Shown: positions 1-12,688 of the stretch, in pieces
Layout: each line of letters starts with the position of its first letter
Position numbering within the stretch: the stretch's first letter is position 1
Made by a program: the position numbers and the translations under genes
NCBI RefSeq assembly: GCF_010731715.1
Contig: NZ_AP022587.1
Span: 4,340,001 to 4,404,000, forward strand
Source: Mycobacterium stomatepiae
GTDB lineage: Bacteria > Actinomycetota > Actinomycetes > Mycobacteriales > Mycobacteriaceae
Length of the DNA stretch: 64,000 bases
Direction of reading: 5' to 3'
Notes under the pieces: model-generated
Told to the model about the DNA's origin: nothing
What the model saw: only the letters and a program-made list of their open reading frames with translations
Databases searched by the model: none

Positions 1-421
1 CGCCGACCCGGTCCAGCTGATCACGCGACAGGTTGAGCAGCACGATGACGCTGGGCTCGACGGCGTCGCAGACGTGCGGGACGTGCATCTCATCGACTTC
101 CAGGACCGCGAGTCCGGCGTCGCGGTCGGCGGCCAGCGCGGCCACCAGGCCGGCGTCCATGTTGGCGCCTTCGGCGTTGGTGGCGACCGAGCCCAGCGTG
201 CCGAGGGCGGCCGCGGTCATCCGGGTGGTGGTGGACTTGCCGTTGGTGCCGGTCACGACGACCGTGCGCCGACCCGCACCGAGCTGGCGCAGGATCGAGC
301 GGTCCAGCGTCATCGCGACCAGGCCGCCGATCATCGCCCCGGCGCCGCGCCCGGTTAGCCGCGATGCCCACCGCGCGCTCGCTCCCGCGGCCAGCGCCAG
401 ACGTGCCCGGGTGGTAACCAC
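1..421 (-). CDS. murT: Lipid II isoglutaminyl synthase subunit MurT (5' part, runs off window)
   Basis: N-terminal ~140 residues of a Mur-ligase-family protein. MurT works with GatD to amidate the D-Glu of lipid II in peptidoglycan synthesis. The P-loop VVTGTNGKSTTTR lies near residue 50, followed by an ANMDAG segment and VLEVDEMHVP, as in the Mur ligase central domain. The GTG start at 421 gives VTTRARLALAAG, matching the remembered Rv3712 start. It is transcribed divergently from dnaQ. The C-terminal half and the expected partner gene gatD (cobQ2) lie outside the window. Confidence 0.9.
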   Translation of the reverse strand, partial: MVTTRARLALAAGASARWASRLTGRGAGAMIGGLVAMTLDRSILRQLGAGRRTVVVTGTNGKSTTTRMTAAALGTLGSVATNAEGANMDAGLVAALAADRDAGLAVLEVDEMHVPHVCDAVEPSVIVLLNLSRDQLDRVG

Positions 422-504
422 CCGCGCAGTTTATGTGGCGCCAACCGGCGACACGACCGCGCAGCGACCCGGCGATGTCGGGCCGACGTGCCATTCTGTT
501 GTTC

Positions 505-1506
505 ATGAGCCCGGTAAATCCGACGCCCTGGGGCCGGCCGGTGAGCGACCCGGACGCGGGTTGGGCGGTCATCGACGTCGAGACCTCGGGTTTTCGGCCC
601 GGTCCGGCCCGGATCATCAGCCTTGCGGTGCTCGGACTCGACGCCGAGGGCCGCGTCGAGCAATCCGTCGTCAGCCTGCTCAACCCCGGGGTAGACCCCG
701 GTCCCACCCACGTGCATGGGCTGATCGCCGCCATGCTCGAGGACCAGCCGCAGTTCGGGGACATCGTCGGTGAGGTGAACCAGGTGCTGCGTGGCCGCAC
801 GCTGGTCGCGCACAACGTCGCGTTCGACTACGCCTTCCTGGCCGCCGAGGCCGAGCTCACCGGCGTCGAGCTGCCCGTCGACAGCGTCATGTGCACGGTC
901 GAGCTGGCCCGCCGCCTCAATCTCGGCGTCGAGAACCTGCGGCTGGAGACGCTCGCCGCGCACTGGGGTGTCACCCAGGAGCGGCCGCACGACGCGTTCG
1001 ACGACGCGATGGTGCTGACCGGCGTGCTCGCGTCCGCCCTCGATCGGGCGCGCGAACACGACATCTGGCTGCCGGTGCGCCCGGTCACCCGGCGCCGCTG
1101 GCCCAACGGCCGCGTCACCCATGACGAGCTGCGCCCGCTGAAGGCGCTGGCCTCCCGGATGCCCTGCCCGTATCTCAACCCCGGGCCGTACGTCCGCGGC
1201 CGACCGCTGGTCCAGGGCATGCGGGTGGCGCTGGCCGCCGAGGTGCGCCGCACCCACGAGGAGCTCGTCGAGCGGATCCTGCACGCCGGGCTGGCCTACA
1301 CCGACATCGTCGACCGCGAGACGTCGCTGGTGGTCTGCAACGCCGCTGCCCCCGAGCAGGGCAAGGGCTACCAGGCCCAGCAGCTCGGCGTTCCGGTGGT
1401 GTCCGACGCCCAGTTCATGGACGGCGTGGGCACCGTGATCGGCGGCACCAGCATGGAGCAGTTCGTCGACGCCACGAGCGCCGACGACCAGCTGGCGCTG
1501 TTCTGA
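505..1506 (+). CDS. dnaQ: DnaQ-like exonuclease with C-terminal BRCT domain
   Basis: 333 aa DEDD 3'-5' exonuclease of the DNA polymerase III epsilon type, homologous to mycobacterial Rv3711c. The exonuclease motifs are visible: VIDVETSGF (ExoI, near residue 19), VAHNVAFDYAFL (ExoII) and PHDAFDDAMV (ExoIII). The C-terminal ~90 residues look like a BRCT domain (GMRVALAAEVRRTHEELVE...LVVCNA). The reading frame is open upstream to 433, but the ATG at 505 matches family length. Mycobacterial replicative proofreading is mostly done by the DnaE1 PHP domain, so this may be an accessory or repair nuclease. Confidence 0.85.
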   Translation: MSPVNPTPWGRPVSDPDAGWAVIDVETSGFRPGPARIISLAVLGLDAEGRVEQSVVSLLNPGVDPGPTHVHGLIAAMLEDQPQFGDIVGEVNQVLRGRTLVAHNVAFDYAFLAAEAELTGVELPVDSVMCTVELARRLNLGVENLRLETLAAHWGVTQERPHDAFDDAMVLTGVLASALDRAREHDIWLPVRPVTRRRWPNGRVTHDELRPLKALASRMPCPYLNPGPYVRGRPLVQGMRVALAAEVRRTHEELVERILHAGLAYTDIVDRETSLVVCNAAAPEQGKGYQAQQLGVPVVSDAQFMDGVGTVIGGTSMEQFVDATSADDQLALF

Positions 1507-1697
1507 TCGCCGGTGTCATTGTGTTGGCTCTCAGCAATTTCACGGCTTCATCTCAGCTTCTGAGCTGAGCCGACGGCGCGCCGGATTGTTACGCTTGGCT
1601 AGCCACTGCGGAGCGCGAACGCGTCCTGTGCGGCGCTCTGGGGGACAGACCTAACTACGGCGGCGATCACCGCATCCGGACATCGTCGATCGCATCA

Positions 1698-5201
<3,504 letters not shown>

Positions 5202-5357
5202 CTACCGCGATCGGCGCCCAGGCGAAAACTACGCTTGATCGAGCTCAAAACCGCAGGTTGCGATGCCCGCCATCGGGTCAAAAAACGAGATGCGCCGCCA
5301 GGTATCCTGTTGTGAACTTGAACCACGTCTGTGGGTGTGGAAGGGCAGAGAGAAACA

Positions 5358-6623
5358 GTGGCGCTGGTCGTACAAAAGTACGGCGGATCCTCGGTGGCCG
5401 ACGCCGACCGGATCCGTCGTGTCGCGGAACGCATCGTCGAGACCAAAAAGCAGGGCAACGACGTCGTCGTCGTGGTCTCGGCGATGGGCGACACCACCGA
5501 TGACCTGCTGGATCTGGCGCAGCAGGTGTGCCCGGTGCCGCCGGCCCGCGAACTGGACATGCTGCTGACAGCCGGCGAGCGCATCTCCAACGCGCTCGTT
5601 GCCATGGCGGTCGAATCGCTTGGGGCCCGCGCCCGGTCGTTCACCGGTTCCCAGGCCGGTGTGATCACCACCGGCACGCACGGCAACGCGAAGATCATCG
5701 ACGTCACGCCGACCCGCTTGCAGTCCGCGCTTGCCGAAGGCGACGTCGTGCTGGTCGCCGGTTTCCAGGGGGTGAGCCAGGACAGCCGCGACGTCACCAC
5801 GCTGGGCCGTGGCGGCTCCGACACCACCGCCGTCGCGTTGGCCGCCGCCCTGAATGCCGACGTCTGCGAGATCTACACCGACGTGGACGGCATTTTCAGC
5901 GCGGACCCGCGGATCGTGCCCAATGCCCGCAAGCTCGACACCGTGACCTTCGAGGAAATGCTCGAAATGGCAGCGTGTGGCGCCAAGGTGTTGATGCTGC
6001 GTTGCGTGGAATACGCCCGTCGCTACAACCTTCCGGTGCATGTCCGATCGTCGTACTCGGACAAGCTAGGCACCGTCGTTGTCGGATCGATCAAGGACAT
6101 TGAAATGGAAAGCCCTCTTCTGACCGGAGTCGCGCACGACCGCAGCGAGGCAAAGGTGACCGTCGTCGGGATTCCGGACATCCCTGGGTATGCTGCCCGG
6201 GTCTTCCGCGCGGTCGCCGAGGCCGACGTGAACATCGACATGGTGTTGCAGAACGTGTCCAAGGTCGAGGACGGCAAGACCGACATCACGTTCACCTGCT
6301 CGCGCGACAGCGGGCCCACCGCGGTGGCCAAGCTCGACGCGCTGAAGGACGAGATCGGCTTCACGCAGCTGCTCTACGACGACCACATCGGCAAGGTGTC
6401 GTTGATCGGCGCGGGTATGCGCAGCCACCCCGGGGTTACCGCGACCTTCTGTGAGGCGCTGGCCGAGGTGGGCGTCAACATCGAACTGATCTCCACCTCG
6501 GAGATCCGGATCTCGGTGCTGTGCCGCGACACCGAACTAGACAAGGCCGTCGTGGCGTTGCACGAGGCGTTCGGCCTCGGCGGCGAGGAAGAGGCCACGG
6601 TGTATGCGGGGACGGGTCGATAG
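5358..6623 (+). CDS. ask: Aspartokinase (alpha subunit)
   Basis: 421 aa; phosphorylates aspartate to feed lysine, threonine, methionine and diaminopimelate synthesis. KYGGSSVAD at residue 7 is the kinase signature, [11 protein letters not shown] and [11 protein letters not shown] follow, and two C-terminal ACT domains (from about residue 265) bind feedback inhibitors. The GTG at 5358 has a purine-rich AGAGAG upstream and gives the usual mycobacterial length. The stop is immediately followed by the asd ATG, so the two genes form an operon. An internal start yields the beta subunit. Confidence 0.95.
   Translation: MALVVQKYGGSSVADADRIRRVAERIVETKKQGNDVVVVVSAMGDTTDDLLDLAQQVCPVPPARELDMLLTAGERISNALVAMAVESLGARARSFTGSQAGVITTGTHGNAKIIDVTPTRLQSALAEGDVVLVAGFQGVSQDSRDVTTLGRGGSDTTAVALAAALNADVCEIYTDVDGIFSADPRIVPNARKLDTVTFEEMLEMAACGAKVLMLRCVEYARRYNLPVHVRSSYSDKLGTVVVGSIKDIEMESPLLTGVAHDRSEAKVTVVGIPDIPGYAARVFRAVAEADVNIDMVLQNVSKVEDGKTDITFTCSRDSGPTAVAKLDALKDEIGFTQLLYDDHIGKVSLIGAGMRSHPGVTATFCEALAEVGVNIELISTSEIRISVLCRDTELDKAVVALHEAFGLGGEEEATVYAGTGR
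6105..6623 (+). CDS. Aspartokinase beta subunit from internal in-frame start
   Basis: The in-frame ATG at 6105 begins [18 protein letters not shown] and has AAGGAC seven bases upstream. It yields a 172 aa protein containing only the two regulatory ACT domains. Corynebacterium and Mycobacterium aspartokinases are known to be alpha2beta2 with the beta chain made from such an internal start. That this one is used is inference from position and ribosome site. Confidence 0.6.
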   Translation: MESPLLTGVAHDRSEAKVTVVGIPDIPGYAARVFRAVAEADVNIDMVLQNVSKVEDGKTDITFTCSRDSGPTAVAKLDALKDEIGFTQLLYDDHIGKVSLIGAGMRSHPGVTATFCEALAEVGVNIELISTSEIRISVLCRDTELDKAVVALHEAFGLGGEEEATVYAGTGR

Positions 6624-7679
<1,056 letters not shown>

Positions 7680-7686
7680 CCCGCGG

Positions 7687-8817
7687 GTGAGCAGCGCCCG
7701 TTTCGTGTTGCTCATCGCGTTGTGTGTGCTTGTACCGCAATGTGTTTGGATCGGCCATGCCGACCCGCCGGCGCCCGCCCCGCAGCCGATCGTGCAGCCG
7801 CTGGCGCCGGGTCAGGTGCTGCGCATCGGCCCGGCAGCCGGAACGGGCACGCCCACGGTTGATTACGGAATCGGCGGCACCGATCTTTGCGAATTCCTGG
7901 AGTTTCCCACCGAACTGCTGCAAGTCTGCGGCGATAGCTTCGCCGGGCAGGGCGTGGGTTTCGGCGGCTGGTATTCGCCGGTCGCGCTCCATGTCGACAC
8001 CGCGTCGGTCGACGATCCCGCCGGGGTGCGCTACACGGGAGTGACCGGGGTCGGCAAGCCGCTGCTGGCCGATCCGACGCCGTCGGGGGACTCGCAGCTG
8101 CCCGCCGGCGTGGTGCAGATCAACCGGCGCGCTTATCTGTTGGTGGCCACGACGAAGGACCTCAACCCGCAGAACTCTCGGCTGGTGGCGGCGGAACCCG
8201 CGCGTGCCGGCTGGCAGACCGTGCCCGGGTCGCGGCGTGATGCCGCGTATCAGGGTGGCTCGCAGACCCAGATCAGCGGGTACTACGACCCGATTCCGAC
8301 CGGCGATTCGCCGACCGGGTGGGTGTACATCGTGGCCAACAGCTTCACCCGCAGGCAGCCGGTGGTGTTGTATCGGGTTGCGCCGCAGAATTTTACGGAC
8401 CGGTCGCGATGGCAGGGCTGGGCGGCCGGGCCCGGCGGGGGCTGGAACAAGCAGCCGACGCCGCTGTGGCCCGATCAGGTGGGAGAGCTGTGCGTGCGGC
8501 AGGTCGAGGGCAAGGCGGTGCTGTCCTACTTCAACGCCAGCACCGGCAACATGGAGGTCCGGGTGGCCGACGACCCGACGTCGCTGGGCGAGGCTCCGGT
8601 GACGACGGTCGTGCAGCACGACGAGTGGCCAGAGCCGGCCCAAAGCCTGCCGTCACCTTATGACAACCGGCTCGCGCAACCGTACGGCGGCTACATTTCG
8701 CCCGGCTCCACGCTCGACGAACTACGAATCTTCGTCAGCCAGTGGGACACCCGCGCGCGGGTGTCAGCGCCGTATCGGGTGATCCAATTCGCGGTCAATC
8801 CGTTCAAGCCTGAGTAG
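7687..8817 (+). CDS. Exported DUF4185-type protein (Rv3707c-like)
   Basis: 376 aa with an N-terminal signal sequence (ARFVLLIALCVLVPQCVWIGHA, cleavage likely near the HADPP). The body, rich in W, Y and G (GDSFAGQGVGFGGWYSP, SGYYDPIPTGDSPTGWVYIVANSF, ELRIFVSQWDTRARVS), fits the DUF4185 beta-propeller-like family. The GTG at 7687 lies 7 bases after the asd stop, so the gene may be co-transcribed with ask-asd. Function unknown; it probably acts outside the membrane. Confidence 0.75.
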   Translation: MSSARFVLLIALCVLVPQCVWIGHADPPAPAPQPIVQPLAPGQVLRIGPAAGTGTPTVDYGIGGTDLCEFLEFPTELLQVCGDSFAGQGVGFGGWYSPVALHVDTASVDDPAGVRYTGVTGVGKPLLADPTPSGDSQLPAGVVQINRRAYLLVATTKDLNPQNSRLVAAEPARAGWQTVPGSRRDAAYQGGSQTQISGYYDPIPTGDSPTGWVYIVANSFTRRQPVVLYRVAPQNFTDRSRWQGWAAGPGGGWNKQPTPLWPDQVGELCVRQVEGKAVLSYFNASTGNMEVRVADDPTSLGEAPVTTVVQHDEWPEPAQSLPSPYDNRLAQPYGGYISPGSTLDELRIFVSQWDTRARVSAPYRVIQFAVNPFKPE

Positions 8818-8920
8818 CCGCCAAACCGTAGTCTCGTCGAGGCCGGCGGCGGTAATCTGATTGCCAGCTCGAGGGGGTGGCGACGTTGGTACACGTGCGG
8901 CGAGTGAGCCTGACGATTTC

Positions 8921-10393
8921 ATGCAGCTGCGCTACATAAGCATTCCGGCACTGATCGCCGAGGCAGGCGGGGATCCGTGGGCCATCAACCAAAGCCTGCA
9001 AGCGGGACGGCCGGCCCAGATTTCGGATTTGGCCGAGGCGTTTCACGCCGCGGGTGTGTGTACGGCCGAGTCCAGCAAGGCCTCCGACGAAGCCCGTCGC
9101 CGCTTTGAGGCGGCCTGGAATCGGGAGGGTGGCGAACACCCGATCAACGACTCCGCCGAGGTGCAGCGGGTCACGACGCTTTTAGGTGCCCAGTCCTTGC
9201 AGATACCCAAGATCGGGGTCGACCTGGAAAGCATCGCCGCCGCTCTGGCCGAGGCCCAAAAGGCCGGAGCCGGAAGGATCGCCGCTCTCGAGAATCAGTT
9301 GCAGACGCTGGACAACATGATCGGCCAAGCGATCGAGATGGAAAAAGATCCCCATCTCAGTGCGGCGGATCGGCAAGCGCTCGATACGTTTATCACCGGC
9401 CGTGAAGACGACGCCATCCGCGACACCCAGGCCGCCGTCAACCAGATGCATTCCATTCGCGACACCTATGCGAACTCACTGCATCAAGTGCAGGCTAACG
9501 GAAATCTCACCGCGCAGGACGCGGTCCTCGCCACCGACTTCAAGCCCGCCGACCTTGGGGAGGGTGACGGTCTCCCGACCAACGACCCCCGGATCGTCGG
9601 TCCCGCCGCCGACCCTCAACACGAGCAGAACACCTACGACCTGCAAGACCAGTTCCAAGACGGCCAGGGTCCCATTTTCGGCGGTGATCCGCGAGATGGC
9701 CTGCCGCGTAGTCCGGCTTCCCAACTGGCCCAAGGCCCCCCGGGAACTCGGCCGCTGCCGACGGGGACCGCGCTGGGACCCAATGGCCGCCGCTACGCGT
9801 TTTTCAGCAACCCCGATGGCTCGCACACTCCGGGACTCAACGAGTACGCGACCAACGGATCTGTCTGGGACTACACCGATCCCGCTCATCCCGTGAAAGT
9901 CGGTGAGCTGCCGGGGATTTTCCAGGCCAGCGGCGTGTACGACCCCGCAACCAATCAGATGGTGATCATCGGCAACACCAGCAACCGGACCGGCGATCTC
10001 AACCGTGGCTTGTGGGTGTCGGGACCGATCGACCCGGCCAATCCCAACGGCTGGATGAATTCGTTGCACCGCATCGGCGACGTCAGCCTTCCCGGTGATC
10101 GCGAAAGCCAACTGATCGCCCTCAAAGGGGGCGGATACATGTTTGTCGGCGCGACCAACGGCGGGCTGATCCAAGCGATCAGCGCGGCCACTCCGCAAGG
10201 GCTGACGGCCGCTGCCCCCCAAACGCTGATCGACGCTGGGAAGCTTCCCACTGTCTACGGGCCCACCGTCACTGGCACGACGATCGATCCGGCGACGGGT
10301 CTGGAGACGGTGCAGCTGCGGGTCAGCACCTGGCCGCCCGGACCGATCTATGACCCCAACACCTGGACGACCACCTTCGGCGTCCAACACTAG
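8921..10393 (+). CDS. Mycobacterial two-domain protein: helical N-terminus, DUF4185-like C-terminus
   Basis: 490 aa, no signal peptide. The N-terminal ~200 residues (YISIPALIAEAGGDPWAINQSL...ENQLQTLDNMIGQAIEMEK) are alpha-helical and resemble a mycobacterial family I recall but cannot name. The C-terminal ~220 residues (NGRRYAFFSNPDGSHTP, GVYDPATNQMVIIGNTSNR, TVQLRVSTWPPGPIYD) have the repeating sheet pattern of the preceding DUF4185 protein. The ATG at 8921 is chosen because the family begins MQLRYISIP; the frame is open to a TTG at 8861. Function unknown. Confidence 0.65.
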   Translation: MQLRYISIPALIAEAGGDPWAINQSLQAGRPAQISDLAEAFHAAGVCTAESSKASDEARRRFEAAWNREGGEHPINDSAEVQRVTTLLGAQSLQIPKIGVDLESIAAALAEAQKAGAGRIAALENQLQTLDNMIGQAIEMEKDPHLSAADRQALDTFITGREDDAIRDTQAAVNQMHSIRDTYANSLHQVQANGNLTAQDAVLATDFKPADLGEGDGLPTNDPRIVGPAADPQHEQNTYDLQDQFQDGQGPIFGGDPRDGLPRSPASQLAQGPPGTRPLPTGTALGPNGRRYAFFSNPDGSHTPGLNEYATNGSVWDYTDPAHPVKVGELPGIFQASGVYDPATNQMVIIGNTSNRTGDLNRGLWVSGPIDPANPNGWMNSLHRIGDVSLPGDRESQLIALKGGGYMFVGATNGGLIQAISAATPQGLTAAAPQTLIDAGKLPTVYGPTVTGTTIDPATGLETVQLRVSTWPPGPIYDPNTWTTTFGVQH

Positions 10394-10406
10394 GAAGGGA
10401 CATCGT

Positions 10407-10943
10407 ATGCCGAACAGGGTGGCCGCAGCGGCGATGACCGTGACCGTTGCGTTCTCGGGGCTTGCGTGTTCGCACGCGAACCCCGGCATCGCCAAGGCCA
10501 CGCCGCCGAACTTCCCCGACCTCAACGCATTCCAGTCGGTGGATCCCGCGCCGTACACCGCGAGCGCCCGAGGCGGTGGCGCAACCTACTTCGCCACCCC
10601 CGACGGACTCCAATGCAGCGTGCCCAATCCCGGCAAGCCGGGCGATCACGTCAGCGCCAGCTGCGACGGGCCGCTACCCGGTCTGCCCGCTAACTCTCCC
10701 GTGGGAAGCGACGGCTGCTCGGTGGTCGGAACGCCGACGTCGTTGCCAACGGACTTGGGTCCGTACGGCTTTCAGAAGGGCACCGGGTGTCCGATCATCA
10801 CCTCGCCGCTGCTGAACGTGGGCCAGAAGATCACCAAGGGAGACATCACCTGCGTTGTGGGCGCCGACCGGTTGACCGCTTGCGTCGACCCAATCCTCAA
10901 CCGCGGGTTTGTACTTCAACCCTCCGGTTCGTGGACGTTCTAA
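10407..10943 (+). CDS. Small exported protein, possible lipoprotein
   Basis: 178 aa beginning MPNRVAAAAMTVTVAFSGLACSHA, a signal peptide ending in a cysteine-containing segment that is an imperfect lipobox. The mature part has several cysteines (LQCSV, ASCDG, DGCSV, TGCPI, ITCVV, TACVD), suggesting disulfides. AGGAAGGGA lies 8 bases before the ATG. It starts just after the preceding two-domain protein and is probably co-transcribed. I do not recognise the family. Confidence 0.7.
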   Translation: MPNRVAAAAMTVTVAFSGLACSHANPGIAKATPPNFPDLNAFQSVDPAPYTASARGGGATYFATPDGLQCSVPNPGKPGDHVSASCDGPLPGLPANSPVGSDGCSVVGTPTSLPTDLGPYGFQKGTGCPIITSPLLNVGQKITKGDITCVVGADRLTACVDPILNRGFVLQPSGSWTF

Positions 10944-10989
10944 TCGCAGTCACAGGTTGCCGGCCCGTCGGACAACGTACGATGTGTCG

Positions 10990-11283
10990 GTGAGCTGGAT
11001 TCGGGGGGGACGGCTGGTGGCGGCCGCGGGCGCCTTCGTCGTTTTCTGGTGCCCGACGGCTGTGGCCGATCCCGGGTCCCCGTCCTACCTGCAGGGCAAA
11101 CAAGCCATCGACGATCAGGTTCAGCAGCACCACGTGCAGTTCCCCGCCGGCACCAACTGGCAGGACTATTGCCAAGAGGAGCTGCGAAATGTCCTCAAGA
11201 GCGGGAAGGTGGCCCGGGTGGACTCCCCGCCGGACTTCATCGCCGGGTGCTCAGACGAGGGCCGCGCTCTAGCGTCTCAGTGA
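10990..11283 (+). CDS. Small secreted protein, DUF732-like
   Basis: 97 aa with a signal peptide (LVAAAGAFVVFWCPTAVADPG) and a short helical mature part carrying two cysteines (DYCQEELRNVLKSGK, FIAGCSDEGRAL). The size, signal peptide and C...GC spacing resemble DUF732 small exported mycobacterial proteins, but this is only a resemblance. Possible starts are GTG at 10984 or 10990; no clear Shine-Dalgarno is seen. Confidence 0.55.
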   Translation: MSWIRGGRLVAAAGAFVVFWCPTAVADPGSPSYLQGKQAIDDQVQQHHVQFPAGTNWQDYCQEELRNVLKSGKVARVDSPPDFIAGCSDEGRALASQ

Positions 11284-11545
11284 ACAACTCACCACGCCTC
11301 GGCTAGGCCGGCGGCCAGGTCAGCAGTGTTGATGCGCCGGCTCCACTGCATGAGTACGCCGCGTCGACCTGGCGGAGGGTTCCCGCGGTTGCGGCCGGCG
11401 ACCGCAGGTGAGGGCGCTGTCCGTCGATGCCGGCTAGCTCGTCCGTCGGCGTAGTTTCGCCTGGTGAGCACGGGTTTTGGGCTCACAGCTGTTACATAAG
11501 TAGTGCATAGCCAGAACTACTGTTTACCCACGCATCATTTGTCTC

Positions 11546-11932
11546 ATGAGTGAAACATCTGAAACCCCCACCGCGCGGTCCTCGACCGCCACTGCGCTGG
11601 CGCCGGCAGAGCCGGCCGTCGTCCACAAGACCCCCAGGGTCTTCCAAGCGGCGGCCTACGTCGCCATCGCCGCCGGGACCGTGTTCGTCATCGCGGTCAT
11701 CTTCTTCACCGGCTTCTTGCTTGGTAAGTCCACCGGGCATCGCGGCTACCACGGCCACCACCACAAGCACCACGCGATGGTGCATCCCCACCGGTTCGGC
11801 GGCCCGGGTGGCCCCGGTGGGTGGGGCGGGCCCGGCGTGAACCAGCAGCCGGGCGGACCCGCGGCCGTGACCCCGGGCGCTCCGGGGCCCAGCCAGGTTC
11901 CGTCGTCGGTCGCTCCGTCTCGCACGCCGTAA
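11546..11932 (+). CDS. Pro/Gly-rich single-pass membrane protein with His-rich stretch (Rv3706c-like)
   Basis: 128 aa: N-terminal Ser/Thr/Ala/Pro segment, one transmembrane helix (residues ~35-58, AAAYVAIAAGTVFVIAVIFFTGFLL), then a histidine cluster (YHGHHHKHHAMVHPH) and a PGGPGG tail. The His cluster could bind metal; function is unknown. It is a paralogue of the gene at 12142 and is separated from it by a hairpin terminator. Confidence 0.7.
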   Translation: MSETSETPTARSSTATALAPAEPAVVHKTPRVFQAAAYVAIAAGTVFVIAVIFFTGFLLGKSTGHRGYHGHHHKHHAMVHPHRFGGPGGPGGWGGPGVNQQPGGPAAVTPGAPGPSQVPSSVAPSRTP

Positions 11933-12003
11933 CCGAGATCTCAACCGTTCAGATGCTCACGGGGTAATAGGAGGACTCCGGGGGGCCACTAAATTCACAC
12001 GCA

Positions 12004-12035
12004 GTAGCCCGGCGCTCACCAGAGCGCCGGGCTAC
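12004..12035 (+). terminator. Perfect 14-bp hairpin after the first His-rich gene
   Basis: Bases 12004-12017 (GTAGCCCGGCGCTC) are exactly complementary to 12022-12035 with a 4-base loop. It is GC-rich with no T-run, the form usual for mycobacterial terminators. Confidence 0.75.
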
Positions 12036-12141
12036 CAGTGGCTTCGACGAAGCTCGCAGGTAGATCGCGCTCAGGTTAATTCACAGCAACTTTGTCGCCG
12101 GAATCTGTTGCAGCAGTTGCATTCAGGGCAGTATTCAAGGC

Positions 12142-12534
12142 ATGAGTGAAACACCTGAACCCGCAGTGCAATCGACGCCAGTCGCGACGGCCCCGCCGCC
12201 GCAGGTGGTTAAACCGCCCAAGGTCTACACGGCCGCGGCGTGGGTGGTGATTGTTGCCGGGATCGTCTTCATCCTGTCGGTCGTCTTCTTCTCCGGCGCC
12301 ATGATCTTCGGGTATCACAACCACCACTGCCACCATCACCACGGCCAGATGTGGCGCCCCGGCGGCCCGGGTGGCCCGGGACCGTGGCAGTACGGCGGAC
12401 CGGGTGCGCCCGGGATGATGCCGCCCGGGTATGGACCGCCGCCGGGATACGGTCCGCCGCCGGGATACGGTGGCCCGAGCACGGGTCCGGCCGGGCCCAC
12501 GGCGCCGTCGATCGCCCCCGCGCCGCGTCCCTAG
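12142..12534 (+). CDS. Pro/Gly-rich single-pass membrane protein, paralogue of 11546
   Basis: 130 aa with the same plan as its upstream neighbour: MSETPEP start, Pro-rich segment, one transmembrane helix (AAAWVVIVAGIVFILSVVFFSGAMIF), histidine/cysteine cluster (YHNHHCHHHHGQ) and a Gly/Pro/Tyr repeat tail (GYGPPPGYGPPPGYGG). The shared start and architecture indicate tandem duplication. The HHCHHHH motif is a plausible metal-binding site facing either side of the membrane. Function unknown. Confidence 0.7.
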   Translation: MSETPEPAVQSTPVATAPPPQVVKPPKVYTAAAWVVIVAGIVFILSVVFFSGAMIFGYHNHHCHHHHGQMWRPGGPGGPGPWQYGGPGAPGMMPPGYGPPPGYGPPPGYGGPSTGPAGPTAPSIAPAPRP

Positions 12535-12548
12535 CGTCGATAACTGAA

Positions 12549-12585
12549 AACGGCCTGGTGCTCCACTACGGGGTGCCGGGCCGTT
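12549..12585 (+). terminator. Hairpin terminator after the second His-rich gene
   Basis: AACGGCC (12549-12555) pairs with GGCCGTT (12579-12585), with further partial pairing inside. It is followed by GGGTTT. Confidence 0.55.
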
Positions 12586-12688
12586 GGGTTTCGCGCATTG
12601 AAAGCGCTTGCCACCGATTCGGGTTCACACTGGTGGGTATACGTCGCACTGCCCTCGGATTCAGCCCAGTCAGTGAGGAGACGGCGAG

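Noticed and set aside
433..504. Upstream extension of dnaQ
   Set aside because: The extra 24 residues are Arg/Pro-rich, lie in the divergent promoter region with murT, and are not expected in the family.
1507..1697. Fluoride (crcB) riboswitch upstream of the ClC gene
   Set aside because: No segment matches the conserved crcB core, and the ClC signatures are not those of the fluoride-exporting CLC-F branch.
11289..11486. 65 aa minus-strand frame
   Set aside because: No ribosome site, Arg/Pro-rich composition typical of GC shadow frames, no recognisable product.
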